Shown: piece after piece, positions 46,163 through 58,161 of the stretch
Layout: every line of letters starts with the position of its first letter
Numbering within the stretch: position 1 is the first letter of the stretch
From: Harmothoe impar
Lineage: Eukaryota; Annelida; Polychaeta; Phyllodocida; Polynoidae
Length of the DNA stretch: 64,000 nt
NCBI GenBank assembly: GCA_947462335.1
Contig: OX381718.1
Location: forward strand, 40,330,976-40,394,975
Direction: 5' to 3'
The notes under the pieces: model-generated
Seen by the model: only the letters and a program-made list of their open reading frames with translations
Databases searched by the model: none
Told to the model about the DNA's origin: nothing
Translations under genes and position numbers: made by a program

Positions 46163-46555
46163 AGTCTGTAACCGGGGTCTGTAACCGGGGCCTGTAACCG
46201 GGGCCTGTAACCGGGGCTTGTAACCGGGGCCTGTAACCGGGGCCTGTAACCGGGGCCTGTAACCGGGGTTCTGTAACCGGGGTCTGTAACCGGGGCCTGT
46301 AACCGGGGCCTGTAACCGGGGCTTGTAACCGGGGCCTGTAACCGGGGCCTGTAACCGGGGCCTGTAACCGGGGTCTGTAACCGGGGCCTGTAACCGGGGC
46401 CTGTAACCGGGGCCTGTAACCGGGGTTCTGTAACCGGGGTCTGTAACCGGGGCCTGTAACCGGGGCCTGTAACCGGGGCTTGTAACCGGGGCCTGTAACC
46501 GGGGCCTGTAACCGGGGCCTGTAACCGGGGTTCTGTAACCGGGGGTCTGTAACCC
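46163..46555. repeat. 13-bp minisatellite with eight-unit higher-order repeat
   Basis: About 29 units of TGTAACCGGGG plus a variable 2-3-base linker. The linker order TC CC CC CT CC CC CC TTC makes a block of about 105 bp that is repeated, whole or in part, four times. Confidence 0.95.
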
Positions 46556-46626
46556 AGAGCAGGAGGAGAAGGGTTAGTGTGTGTTGGGGGGGGGGGGTAA
46601 CTGCAAGTGCAAGTGCTCCAGTAATT

Positions 46627-47554
46627 GTTATTGACTCAGGGTAACTGAGTAATACTAAACGACCTAACCAAGGTTTAAGACGTTTTTGTTACATGGGAGA
46701 AGTGCTCTCATTTAATGTCCATGGCCCACAGCCATTAAATAAGACCATGGAGAGACAGGCAAGATCGGGGGACAAATGTTTCCTTCGAAAAGAAATTTGA
46801 AATGTCTTTCCTTCTTGCTGTAATTGGCCTGCAATCTTTAGGTAGTGATTTCTCTCTTTTCCTTAGACTCTTAAGTATTCTTAAATTGCTACCCTCTAAA
46901 TGAAAGCCACATAGGCTTCAGTGTTGAAGCAAAGATAGAAATCACTACTTTTGCCAAAGTCTCCCATATTTCTCTCTTCACATGCAGAAATGCCATCTTC
47001 TACAGTGGAAATACCCTCAAACACACAATAAAGACCATCTTAAACATTTAAATTAAATTTAAATAAAAGTTTCCAACACAGAGCATCACCAAAAAATATT
47101 TTAGTTCCTATACTGACCGTACAGCAAAGGCGGGCGCCACCCCTACTTCTTGTACCCTCCGAAAAGTCCATGATAAAAGGAGCGTCCAGAGCAGTTCAAA
47201 ACTGTACCACCCATATCGTCGCCGTTTATCATTCGATCGACTGGCTTTTTGATAGGGACAGAAGGCGGTACATGCCCGCAGCCTGCAACCGTCGCCCACA
47301 CCCACCTGCACACCCACACCCACCTGCTCTCCCACACCCACCTGCTCACCCACACCCACCTGCTGGCCTGAAATGGAATAACATACATGTATGACACATG
47401 ACTTTAGGGTAGTTTTTAACAAGGAATTCATTTCTGATGCCAGAATGGACCAAAGAATGATTATAAGGGAGTACTATATCTAAGTACATGATAAGCTACA
47501 GATTCAGCTTACCCTGAGTCATCTGTGATGCCACTCACACGCTCAATCTTTAGT
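46627..47554. mobile_element. 0.93-kb dispersed repeat, copy A
   Basis: Nearly the same sequence recurs at 52627-53522. It opens with TTGACTCAGGGTAACTGAGT and closes with the inverted TTACCCTGAGTCA plus about 30 bp (CACTCACACGCTCAATCTTT). It contains a 14-bp CCCACACCCACCTG microarray at 47295-47365. Reading frames over the microarray are open on both strands, but no known protein is seen. Confidence 0.8.
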
Positions 47555-47611
47555 ATTCATTGGCGACCTGGTGCTTATGGATGTGCCTTAATAATTAAAT
47601 AGACCCTTCTC

Positions 47612-47878
47612 TAACCCGTTAAGGACCGCATAGTGCCCTTATGTTTTACCCCTTGGTCGTGATGATGCATGAATGCAACCCATGGCGAGTAACTCGGCAG
47701 TACTGCATTCAAGCATCATGCCAACCCTACCGGGTTGATGGATACACTGCCATTTGGTTGGCATGATGGATGAATCAGAATGTAGCCTTGTCGCGTAACT
47801 CGCCAGGGCTGCATTCATGCATTATGACGACAAATGTGCATGGTGCTTTATAGCAATGTACATCCCTTAAAGGGTTGA
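47612..47878. mobile_element. Palindromic MITE, full copy
   Basis: Ends TAACCCGTTAAGGACCGCAT and CATCCCTTAAAGGGTT, both hairpins present. Between 47879 and 48566 no gene is seen. Confidence 0.9.
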
Positions 47879-48566
47879 TAATTCAATAGATTCTGCTGTG
47901 AACCTGTCAGAATATGATTTATCCGTGGTCTCAGTGCCATGTAAAGCATGGGCTTTAAGCTACGCTTCACTTCTTGACTATGGATGTTATTGAATTTCTA
48001 ATATTATATTAAAAGCATTTCTGTGCAATACATTAACTTGTCTATTTACCACTAAACATCTCCATTTTGAAACAAAGGCATCCTTGTAACTGAACCCGTG
48101 TTTAAGCCAATTTTTCAGCAAATTTGGTATTTAAAGGATGAGCGTGTAAGCCTAAGCCTCCATGTTCAAATGCAAAATAGTAACAAAGACAGCGAAATCC
48201 ATGAATTCTACGAAATTCATGAACCCATGAATTCTATGAAATGCAAAATGGGGAATAGTTTCTAAATCCAGACTCCTTCATAATTCATTTCACCATAGAA
48301 TATCATTGATAAACATGAGACCTTTTGTCCTATCACTGCCACCATTACAAAGAGCGGAAGGTGAATTTGACATTAAAACGGCGTGGACCCCATCTATAAC
48401 TTACCGGAAATCGTCTAGAGCGTCTATTGATCTTTAATCGATTCCTGCACTGACAGAAACGATTGATTTTTCTCCTATTTAGGTGAAATAGTGAATAATT
48501 GAGATGAGGGAGGGTGGGGGTGGGTGGCATGCGTGGTTACCCTGTGGTAGGTAATATGGGGTAGGC

Positions 48567-48806
48567 TAGTCCTTTAAGGGCCGCATAGTGCTTTAATGTG
48601 CTAGGTCCTTTGTCGTCAGAATGCATAAATGCAAGGGTGCATGCATGCGTCATGCTAACGCTTTGGGGGTGTATCAGTCAGCCCTGTATGGTCGGCATGA
48701 TGCGCATGATCGCAGCCCTCGGGAGTTACTCGCCACGGCTGCATTCAGGCATCAGGTCGACAGTGGGCATATTGCATTAACGCATAATGCGCTCCTCAAA
48801 GGGCTA
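48567..48806. mobile_element. Palindromic MITE, first hairpin shortened
   Basis: Ends TAGTCCTTTAAGGGCCGCAT and CTCCTCAAAGGGCTA. The GGCGAGTAACTCGCC core of hairpin 1 is deleted; hairpin 2 is intact. Confidence 0.88.
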
Positions 48807-50084
48807 GAGGTGGGATACAGGAGAGGGATGATCTATATACCGTGACATGTATATACATTTTTTGTACCTACCGCTAGTATCAAAAGCCAACGGTCTGATA
48901 CTGCAAGCTGCTATGCAAATTAAATCTAGTCTAGTCTATTCAATAGATATTCTGCGTCTATTATTAAGTTGAGATGTCTAAAATATCAAAACGATATTCC
49001 AAATGATAGATGGATGATACATATATGTGAAAAAATGCCAATAAGTAGAGTTTCCAGGAACTGCATACTATCCCTACTCCGCCTCTTAATATGATGGTAG
49101 CAAGAACGGGGCCTTTACAGAATGGATAATTAGTTACCGGTATATACACTTCCACAGACATATATGTATATATAAGAGCCTTCACAGATTTCTGATTTCA
49201 CTCCCCCCTTATCATAAAAGCCCTCTGTATAGAGGAATAATCTTATGGATTAAGTTAAATAAATCCTGTCGAGTCGAAACATACAAATGTACATTTAAAG
49301 CGAAAGCTGCATTGACTAGAACTATTCGCCATCAAACAAAGAGAAAATGGCCTCCTGTATTTATAAGAACATACTTTCAATTGATGATTGTAACTGTATT
49401 TGAAAATCACTCTGTGCAATGAATACATTATGAACTCAAAAAAGAGTTACCCCTACACAAAGAGAAGTGGTCGGAAAACACCTCTGTTCTCAACCCTGCA
49501 CGACCACTGACTGCCTGCTACTATAGATCCAAAGTCTGTGTGGGGGCACAAATAGTACACACATACATGTATATAGAGGAAAGTTAACCAAGCTATAGTT
49601 CCATGTATTATAAGGTGTACATAGCTCACACCCATTATTGCTGCCGAGTGCTTCAAACGACCTGTGCTTTGATGGTGACTTGTGTATAGGGTGTATTGGA
49701 CCTATTGAGTCGAGAATACATCAACACAGTTTACTACAGTCACAGAAGCCATTGTTCATAAGGCTATCCTTTACATTGCCTGAGATGGCGCCTAATTTAG
49801 ATTCAATGGTACTGAAAGTAGGTACATGTATTATTGTAATCCATGATTGGGGCTCAAAAGTCAATCTTCTTAAAAATATACCAGCATGTTCACCTATAGG
49901 CCTAGCATAGTTTCTTTGCTACCTCCCCCATTCACTGACGGTTGCTTGAATGTAGCTAATAATTGATGTGAAAGTCATATTGAAGCCCAATATCTCTAAA
50001 TGCTGGAGTGCATGATGTGATTCCAGACATTCAAAACAGGAAAATACACTGTAACCGCCCCACCACCTGGCCCTAAGTACACCC
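48807..50084. other. No feature recognised
   Basis: AT-rich unique-looking DNA. Open frames here are short and show no family match or convincing splice structure. Confidence 0.5.
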
Positions 50085-50302
50085 CTAAAACATGGTGAAT
50101 GCAGTCCTGGTGATTAACTCGCCAAGGCTGCATTCATACATGATGCTGACCTTCTTGGGAGTTCATCAACCCTTTAGGGTCGGCATGATGCATGAATGCA
50201 TGAATGCAGTCATGTCGAATAGACTCGCCAGGGCTGCATTCATTCATGCATCATGCCGACAAAAGACATTAAAGCACTACACAAAGCACACTATTAAAGG
50301 AT
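50085..50302. mobile_element. Palindromic MITE, left end lost
   Basis: Starts within hairpin 1 (GTGAATGCAGTCCTGGTGAT) and runs to ACTATTAAAGGATT. GCATGAAT is duplicated inside hairpin 2. Confidence 0.85.
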
Positions 50303-51143
50303 TATTATTTGTAGACCCCCGGGACACTGTAGCCATATATAATACAGGCAGTGGCCGTGCCAAACCGCGCCATGCGTGTCCCGCCACTATAGCATGGAGA
50401 TAATAAAGAGGTACTGGCGTAATCTAATATACCTAATTCATAAGGACGGGGGGGGGGGGGGGGGGGTGTTAGACCATGTTCAGAAGATTTAGGGTATATG
50501 TTCTATTTTTGTCATAGGCCCTACCGTCATTGACGCTTATTGAAGTGATTTTAATAGAATTTTATTAGTTGGTACACAGTTTTAAAAGAGACTAAGCATC
50601 TAGAGTGGTATCCATCCTCCACGAGTGAAACACATCAGAGCGGCATCAATGTAATGGCATTTTTTTATTTTTTTATTTGAAAACATTTTTCTCTAAGCCC
50701 ATTGAATGTGGCCACACTATATGCAATGGGGGGCATTGAATACGGTCCTTCCAGTACTTAAGCATAGTAAATCTTGTTTCTCAAAAAAAACAAAAACAAA
50801 TTTGTATATAAATTTATAGATATATAGAGATATATAGATATATACATACAAATTGACCGAAGAGCAGCTGCTTACAGCCACCCTGGAGGGGCCTGTAGAG
50901 GTGCTCCCGTCACCTTAATGAGGCTCTGGGGTCAGTCTGTCTGACGGGTCCGAGTAACTACATATGGCATGGCGTCACCCAGCCGCACCCCATGTCCATA
51001 ATGTTATAACTCACCTCAGTGTTGGACATAAGGCGTTTATAACCCGGATCTGCATCTCTTAGTGAGTTACTCGACGTCGTTCCAAATTAAAGCTACACTC
51101 TCAGGTATGACTGTCTTATAACCCCATCTAACCACTCAGAATA

Positions 51144-51279
51144 CAGGGGTGGAACAAGGAATATAAATTAAAAAAGGTGTGTGTTGTGGGGGGGGGGGGG
51201 CACCAAACGCCAATGTAACGAAAGGTGTAAACCATCATTAAAAAATCCCCTGCCCCCCCTCCCCTCCGATCTGCCTCTG
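51144..51279. mobile_element. Probable CAGGGGYGGA-type MITE
   Basis: CAGGGGTGGAACAAGGAATA at the left, ATCTGCCTCTG at the right, CACCAAACGCCAATG inside as in its relatives. From 50303 to 51143 I see a G tract, A/T-rich DNA and no gene. Confidence 0.5.
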
Positions 51280-51480
51280 GACTAAAATAGTACTAAAAAA
51301 TGAGCTTGTTTTCGACCATTGGAGATGGCTCTTCTTAGGTCATAGTTATATTAGGTCACTATCTTTAAGCCATATGGTTCTAAATAAGAGCACTTACGGT
51401 AGGTCCCTCTTCGCAGATCACGTCAATCTTTCATCTAAGTATACTATCGGTACTTTGCACACAATAGGCTCCACCCAGGT

Positions 51481-51694
51481 TAACCCTTTAAGGGCCGCAT
51501 AGTACTTTACGATCATGATGCACTGGCGAGTAACTCGCCAGGGTTGCATTCAATCCCGACCTTTCCGGAGTGTATCCACCATGGTAGGGTTAGCCCGATG
51601 CATGAATGCAGCCCTGGCGAGTTACTCCCCCAAGGGCTGCATTCATGCATCATGACGACCAGGGACATAGTGCATCAAAGCGCCATGCGGCAGT
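51481..51694. mobile_element. Palindromic MITE
   Basis: Left TAACCCTTTAAGGGCCGCAT intact; the right end decays after CGCCATGCGGC. Hairpin 2 is near perfect (CCCTGGCGAGTTACTC). Confidence 0.9.
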
Positions 51695-52489
51695 TGATAC
51701 TACTTGGAGTATCGTAATTACTTTGTCTTGCATGACGAATGGTATAACCCCTATCCAGGTCTACCATGTAAGCTGAAATTGGATATACCATAAACATGGT
51801 TATAGGGGGAATGTATAGAGAGAGGGAGAGAGGAGGGAGGGGTATATAGCAGATGGACATCGCTGGTCAGTATCTGATAAGGGAGCTTTTAAATAACAGG
51901 GTGGCGGCATTGGTGGCTTTGGAGGATGAAAGATTGGACACCTAGAGAGGGGAGGACCAAACATATTGCACCCCTTAACTCCAACCAGTAACCTTTCCAA
52001 TAGCCAAAAGGGGTTGGCCGCGGTCAATCTGACCCCATCTGGATTAGGAGGGGGGTGGAGGGTCGACACAATTTGGACCCCCTTTTTCTGAAATAAATAA
52101 TTGGGGACATATATAATTTCAGCGGGGTCACCCGGGGTGCTCACGCAAAAGACCACACCCCATCCCTGTTGTTAAGAATTACCATCTCTAAAGAAGAATT
52201 TATTCTTTTAAATAGATATCGCGTTGTGTAATATATCAAATCATTGTATTTTCTAGCCTAAGTGCAATCAATCTTATGTCTGTGCTGTAGATGAGAGTCA
52301 CTAGCTTTGCTTTTCCATTATGACAAAGATCTATAGATGCAAGTGGTCCATCGGTAATATACCCCTTTTAAGTGTAGAAAGAAAATGATGACAATGTATT
52401 CTCAAGTCCCGCCTGAAGATGAATATCCGATGGTGTTTTTAGAAAGCTAGCGAGAATGGGTAGATCATGAGTGGATGGGGAGTAGGCAA

Positions 52490-52562
52490 GGTGTGTGTGT
52501 GTGAGGGGGGGGGGGGGTCTGCACTCGCAGACCCCCCCCCCCCCCATACTCACACTCACACA
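52490..52562. repeat. G13/C14 hairpin
   Basis: GTGTGTGAG plus 13 G plus TCTGC, then GCAGA plus 14 C plus ATACTCACAC: an inverted repeat whose arms are homopolymer tracts, with a 4-base loop (ACTC). Confidence 0.9.
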
Positions 52563-52626
52563 TAAATGATATTCCTACGTCAGAATCAAATTATGGTAGC
52601 GCCTTTGTATTTACGCATTCTCTTCT

Positions 52627-53522
52627 TATTGACTCAGGGTAACTGAGTAATACTAAACGACCCAACCAAGGTTTAAGACGTTTTTGTTACATAGGAGAAT
52701 GTCTATCATTCAGCCTGTGTTATAGATAGACATCAGAGGACCAAAGGGATAGATGGGCAAGGTCGGGGGACAGATGTTTCCTTCGAAAAAAAATTTGAAA
52801 TGTCTTTCCTTCTTGCTGTAATTCGCCTGCGATCTTTAGGTAGTGATTTCTCTCTTTTCCTTAAACTCTTAAGTACTCTTAAATTGCTACCCTCTAAATG
52901 AAAGGTACATAGGCTCCAGTGTTAAAGCAAAGATAGAAATGACAACTTTTGCCAATCTGTCCCATATTTCTCTCTTCACACGCAGAAATGCCATCTTCTA
53001 CACCCGAAATACCCTCAAACACACAATAAAAAAACCATCTAGGTTCTTTAATTTAAATTCAATTTAAATGAACCAGGAGAGGTGGAACCGAGGCTAGCGG
53101 ATGCCACCACATCATAGAGTGGCGCTACTGGTACTTCTTGTACTGCGCGAGACGTCAACGTGTGCAGACAAATTTGTACCACCCGTATCTCTGCCGTTTG
53201 TCGTCCGATCGACTCGCTTTTTGATAGGGACAAAAGGCGGTACATGCCCGCAGCCTGCAACTGTCGCCCACACCCACCTGCACACCCACACCCACCTGCT
53301 TTCCCACACCCACCTGCTCACCCACACCCACCTGCTGGCCTGAAATGGAATAACATACATGTATGACACATGACTTGAGGGTACTTTTTAACAAGGAATT
53401 CATTTCTGATGCCAGAATTGACCAATGAGTTATTATAAGGGAGTACTATATCTAAGTAGATGATAAGCTCCAGCTCCAGCTTACCCTGAGTCATCTGTGA
53501 GGCCACTCACACGCTCAATCTT
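52627..53522. mobile_element. 0.9-kb dispersed repeat, copy B
   Basis: Same sequence as 46627-47554, about 6 kb away in the same orientation, with scattered substitutions and a distinct segment near 53040-53170. The end motifs TTGACTCAGGGTAA and TTACCCTGAGTCA are conserved. Confidence 0.8.
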
Positions 53523-53613
53523 TGCTGGTCTACACATGTATTGCTAATGCACGCCATAATGAGTTCTACAGGCACATCTAGAAATAACTAGATAAGGTAA
53601 TATATTTGGCATT

Positions 53614-53838
53614 ATAGCCTTGAAGGGCCGCATAATGCACTTCGTCTTCATGATGCGTGAATGCAGTCCAGGCGAGTCACTTGCCAGTAATGCATTCAAG
53701 CATTATGCAGACCCTATGGTGGTGGACACTCCTGCACTGTCGGAATGGTGCATAAATGCAGCCCTTGTGAGTAGACTCACAAGGGCTGCATTCATGCATC
53801 ATGACAACCAAGCACTATGCCGCCCATAAAGGGCTAAC
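53614..53838. mobile_element. Palindromic MITE, full copy
   Basis: Ends TAGCCTTGAAGGGCCGCATA and CCGCCCATAAAGGGCTA; hairpin 2 (CCCTTGTGAGTAGACTCACA) is near perfect. Confidence 0.9.
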
Positions 53839-54356
53839 AGTGAGGAGATGGGTATTCATCCATTACTCCATCTCCCATAGTGGGGCGGCTGGCGGAGTGG
53901 TCGGTGGACCGAGCACTATCGTGTCGCGCCAGAGTCATCAGTGGAACAAGGCACAGGAAATGAGGGTAAACAACACATTCTACGATGCCTATCCCACCAG
54001 AATATGACCTATTGAGGTGCCTTTCCTGCGAGGATTCTCCATTGTAAATGTCAATACTTGAAATATTGGGATTTTATTGACTTTGTTACACTATCCAAGT
54101 TAAAGAGACGAATGTTAACTGATGGCAAACGAAAAATGTTTATATGACATGTACCAGGATCCAAAGGTGAACACTGAAGAACGGGACAGCGTCTCTTTGA
54201 GAGAAAAGTGTTTCTTTGCGAGTCGGGGGATCATCATATCTGTTCAAAATAAATAAACAAGAAAGCAAAAAGATTCACCAGTATTCAAATAGCCCTTGGT
54301 AATGGAAGGGGCATGTGAGCCAATGAGATCGGCCTGGGGTATGGGTTTGACTACTT

Positions 54357-54474
54357 TACTGTAAAATACAGGCAAAAACCCTCGTATAACCCGCACCCCT
54401 CACATCCCAATCATGTATAACCCGCACCTGGGTTCTGGGTTCTGGTCACCGGTTTATGTGCGGGACTTACGGTG
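54357..54474. mobile_element. MITE with CGTATAACCCGCACC words
   Basis: TACTGTAAAATACAG, two TATAACCCGCACC words, then GTGCGGGACTTACGGTGA. Same family as 22388-22582. Confidence 0.55.
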
Positions 54475-54691
54475 AATCTCCTCATACGATCAGAAATCCT
54501 TTGATTCTTGCCCCAGACTCTTGCAGCAGTTGTTTAAGCAGCAAATAGCATCCAGTATGGAGCCTCTACTCAATAATATGGGGCCCACCTGGTGAGTGTT
54601 TGTTTATACTTACATAAAGTGGTCACGTTACCCCTTATTGGCTGAGGTGGCTAATTGGGTGGACGCTGCGGCCATTAACAGATCGATGCCC

Positions 54692-54947
54692 AAACCCTAT
54701 AAGGACCGCATAGTGCTTTAATACATCATGCCTTTTATTGTTTTAATGCATGAATGCAACCCTGGTGAGTAACTCACCAAAACGGCATAAATGCATCATA
54801 TCAATCATATGAGGTTTACACATTCCCGAAGGTTGGCATGATGCATGAATGTAGCCCTGGCAAGTCGACTCAGGGCTCTCTCTATTCGTGCATCATGACG
54901 ATAAGGTCATAGCACAATACAGCACTATGTCTCCCTTAAAGGGCTAA
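54692..54947. mobile_element. Palindromic MITE, full copy
   Basis: Ends AAACCCTATAAGGACCGCAT and TCTCCCTTAAAGGGCTA, both hairpins present. Confidence 0.92.
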
Positions 54948-55324
54948 AACTATAGACCCTGCTATGCACCTCTCTATGTATAATATCATACATAAGTGGG
55001 CGCCCAGTACACTTCCCTGCGGCACTCCCATACCACTTAATTAGCAGTTGTCCCCTATCCCCTCAGGCAACCACTAGCTGTCCCCGTTATGACCAGAACA
55101 AACACAGACTAGGGACTGACCACATTTAGTAACCTCCATTGATGTCTGAACTGCTGACAATCAGACTCAACTTGTCAAATGCTTCTTTGACTACCAATGG
55201 TTGTCTGAATGCTGTTGTGAATGACATGCTTGTGTGCATATCCTTCTCATTTGATATTATATGTACATGTTTATGTCTAATTCCTTCTGACTGAATTACC
55301 GGGTACCGTATGCTTGTTTAAAAT

Positions 55325-55515
55325 CGTCATGATGCAACCCTGGCGAGTAATTCGTCAGTGCTGTATTCGTGCTCCAGGCCGATCCTACGGGGTTGTACGA
55401 GGTCGTACATGATTGATAGTCTCTTGAGGGGTCGGCATGATGCATTAATGCAACCCTAGCAACTAGACTTGCCTGAACTGCATTGAAGCATTATATATAG
55501 GCCTAGCACAATAGA
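55325..55515. mobile_element. Palindromic MITE, both ends lost
   Basis: GTCATGATGCAACCCTGGCG and TCGGCATGATGCATTAATGC hairpins; the ends blur into ATGATATGG repeats. Confidence 0.75.
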
Positions 55516-55749
55516 GCAATATGATATGGTATATGATATAGAGCAATATGATACATGTAGGGGTGGTTCATGTTCATCTAATCTCGCTGTCTTGAGACAC
55601 TTGTCATTTCAATTCGACTACATTTCCCAAATGTCACCAAAACCAAGCGTTCTTTTATTCGAAAAAAGAACTGACAACGGGGTTTTAATACTTAATGGGG
55701 TAGAATCCATTTCTAAATGCTCAAGGGACGTCCCCACGTAATAGGGTTG

Positions 55750-55990
55750 GTGATGCCATCTTGCGGCAAATCCTAGTTTTGACACAGGAAGTGACCCCAA
55801 AAGATAACATGGCGGCTTAAACAGGCGATAATGTCGTCACTTCCGGTCCAGGAGATAATCTGACGTCAGAGAAGTGCTAATCACCAGGCCAATCACCAAT
55901 CATCGCCTCCCAATCACCAATCACCCAGAATCTGTGGTTGGGTGCTTTTTGATGCCTGCCATTCAGTGCAGTGAGCATGCGCGATGACCT
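55750..55990. promoter_or_regulatory. Promoter-like cluster of transcription-factor words
   Basis: Within 240 bp: CAAGATGGC-type (minus, 55756) and AACATGGCGGC (55807) YY1-like words, CAGGAAGTG and CACTTCCGG ETS-like words, CTGACGTCAG CRE, four CCAAT boxes (55889-55920) and GCATGCGC NRF1-like (55976). The gene it would drive is not recognised on either strand. Confidence 0.4.
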
Positions 55991-56740
55991 ATGTGAGGTC
56001 ACAGGGACGCCGCTTGTCACACTGCCCCCTAGCGACCTCAGAGCTAACTAAACCTGTCCATATCAGCTTTACAACCATGGTCGTTTTTCTGAATGAAAGA
56101 CCGCCTCAATTTAGGGGTTTCAATCAGGAAACTCATTCAACTGCCTGCATCTGGGTCTTACTTCCGTTTTTGAGGGGCGTATCCAATCTAAAGTAGGTAG
56201 TCAGGGCCCCCACTCGTCAGTTAAACGTCAGTTCAGTTTTCTTTTCTTTAAAATTCAGTTTAAAAATATTGTCATAGCTTGTAAGTTGATTTCTAGATTT
56301 CTGAGAAAATGTCAGTTAAAAGTCAGTTAAAAATATTTTCATCAAAATTTACAGAATGCACAGAATTGTTGATGTAAAAGAAATCTGGGTATGGTTATAA
56401 TTATGCAAAAAAAAGGTGAGTTATCGGTGGAATTTATGGTACTGTATAACTGCCAGATAAAAAGATGTTTTGTCCGTTAAAACTGTGACTGGCAAATATT
56501 GGAAACCCTGGTAGGCCTACCCACTAATACTGAGGGTGGAATGACAGGGTTGGTGATGATGGTGGTCTACTTTAAACAAGTTGAATACTTATTCATCGTC
56601 AACTTTGACAAGCCTACCAGGTTGTGAGAATGAGCAGTAACATAGTACATGTACCGGTAGTTAAAAACAGTTTACAGGAGAATTCTGCTTCTTTGTTCCT
56701 TGCATTACCTCCCCAAAGACTCCTCCCTATAGGCTACTCG

Positions 56741-56931
56741 GTTACCTTTAAGGGCCGCAATAGTGCTATTCCTTTGTCGTCACAATACATGAAGTTGAAG
56801 TTTGGGACTGTTATCCAACCCGTAGGGCTTGTTATATTCAAGCAGCCCTAGTGAGTTACTCGCCTGGGCTGCATTCCTGCATCATGGCAATATATAGTGC
56901 ATTAAAGCAGAATGCGGCCCTCAAAGGGTTA
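56741..56931. mobile_element. Palindromic MITE, shortened
   Basis: Ends GTTACCTTTAAGGGCCGCAA and GCGGCCCTCAAAGGGTTA; hairpin 1 is largely deleted. Confidence 0.88.
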
Positions 56932-57310
56932 GGCGTCTCTTTAGGAGGGACACTTAGTGGCATCACATGCATAATGAATGTAAGTGTTATACATGTAAAT
57001 TGGCCAAGTGCTGTCTCCAGCGTTTAGGTAATGGGAGGTGGGAGGCTTAACCCGTTAGCCTTACCTACATACTGGACACCAACCGCTTCTTTTTACTTCT
57101 CTCCATTTAAAATCAATATTAAACAGGCAGCGGAACGTGAGGGAGAACATTATATGTAAACTTAATAATGCACCATCTTTAATAGAAAATGTTGAGTCTC
57201 AGATCTTTGAATGTTGCAGATTTTGGGACATTTTAGCAAAGGTTTTAAGAAATGACGCTGTGCACGACGGGTCTCTCACGGGGCCCATCGGCGTCAGGTG
57301 TCACGTCTAA

Positions 57311-57388
57311 TGACGTCACGCCTTTTGTGACGTCAACAGCGTCACTACCAGCAGCTTTCATCTCCCAAAATGCCATGCAAGTCACGTG
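57311..57388. promoter_or_regulatory. Two TGACGTCA boxes and a CACGTG box
   Basis: Perfect CRE palindromes at 57311-57318 and 57328-57335 and an E-box at 57383-57388. They may mark a CREB/ATF-type promoter or a decayed GTGACGTCACG MITE; both readings are open. Confidence 0.35.
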
Positions 57389-57481
57389 TTTTCTCGCCCT
57401 GAGCGAGATGAGGTGTTAGGATCGTGTTGTGGCGGGACGGTGAGGGATTCAGCAGGGTGTTGAAAACTTCAACATGCAAAT

Positions 57482-57700
57482 CAACCCTTTAATGGCGGCA
57501 TGATGTCTTAATGCATCATGCCTTGGTCGTCATGATGCATGAATGCAGCCCTAGCGAGTAACTCACCGGGGCTGTATTCAAGCATCATGTTGACCATCAT
57601 GATGCACCAATGCAGCCCCAGCGAGTTACTCGCCTGGGCTGCATTGGCGCATCATGACGACAAATGTAGTCTTTTAACGACATCAGTCCTAGAAGGGTTA
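57482..57700. mobile_element. Palindromic MITE, full copy
   Basis: TCAACCCTTTAATGGCGGCA start and CTAGAAGGGTTAA end. The spacer between hairpins is shortened, so the two hairpins nearly abut. Confidence 0.9.
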
Positions 57701-58161
57701 AGGTCTACATGTGCACGGCATAGTGTCGGGTTATTTGTTACCTGTTAACTTTGTACTTATTAGCATTAGAATAAGAACAGTGTTCTAAATCAGAATAGTA
57801 GGAATGCGACACAACCACCCTTTTCTTTTTTACAAGTTGGATCTTCGAAGCCATAACATAAAAATGGGAAATACGAATTTAATTTAAAAAAGCCTCTCTC
57901 AAAATCTTACTCGGGAATCTTGACTCGTCTATCGATACTTCCAACAGTCAGTTGAATCAACCTGTCTATATCTGACACTGCGCCTATGCGTTGTGGGATG
58001 TGAAAGAACCCTTGATTTGGTTCAAAGGGCCCACCCTGCGTGCAGTTCATCACAGATACGACCAACTCCAGCTACCATTACTTGTGACAACCGCTATCTG
58101 CCCCTAGTGAAGAGGGTTGGACGTGGTCAACCATTGACAACTGATACAGTCTCTCTCTCAG

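Noticed and set aside
47108..47431. 107-aa frame similar to one at 53155-53403
   Set aside because: Similarity between the two copies is DNA-wide and extends far outside the frame; opposite-strand frames are equally conserved, so it reads as a dispersed repeat.
50848..50912. Short frame ending LLTATLEGPVEVLPSP and a stop
   Set aside because: No clear acceptor, no partner exon and AT-repeat DNA directly upstream.
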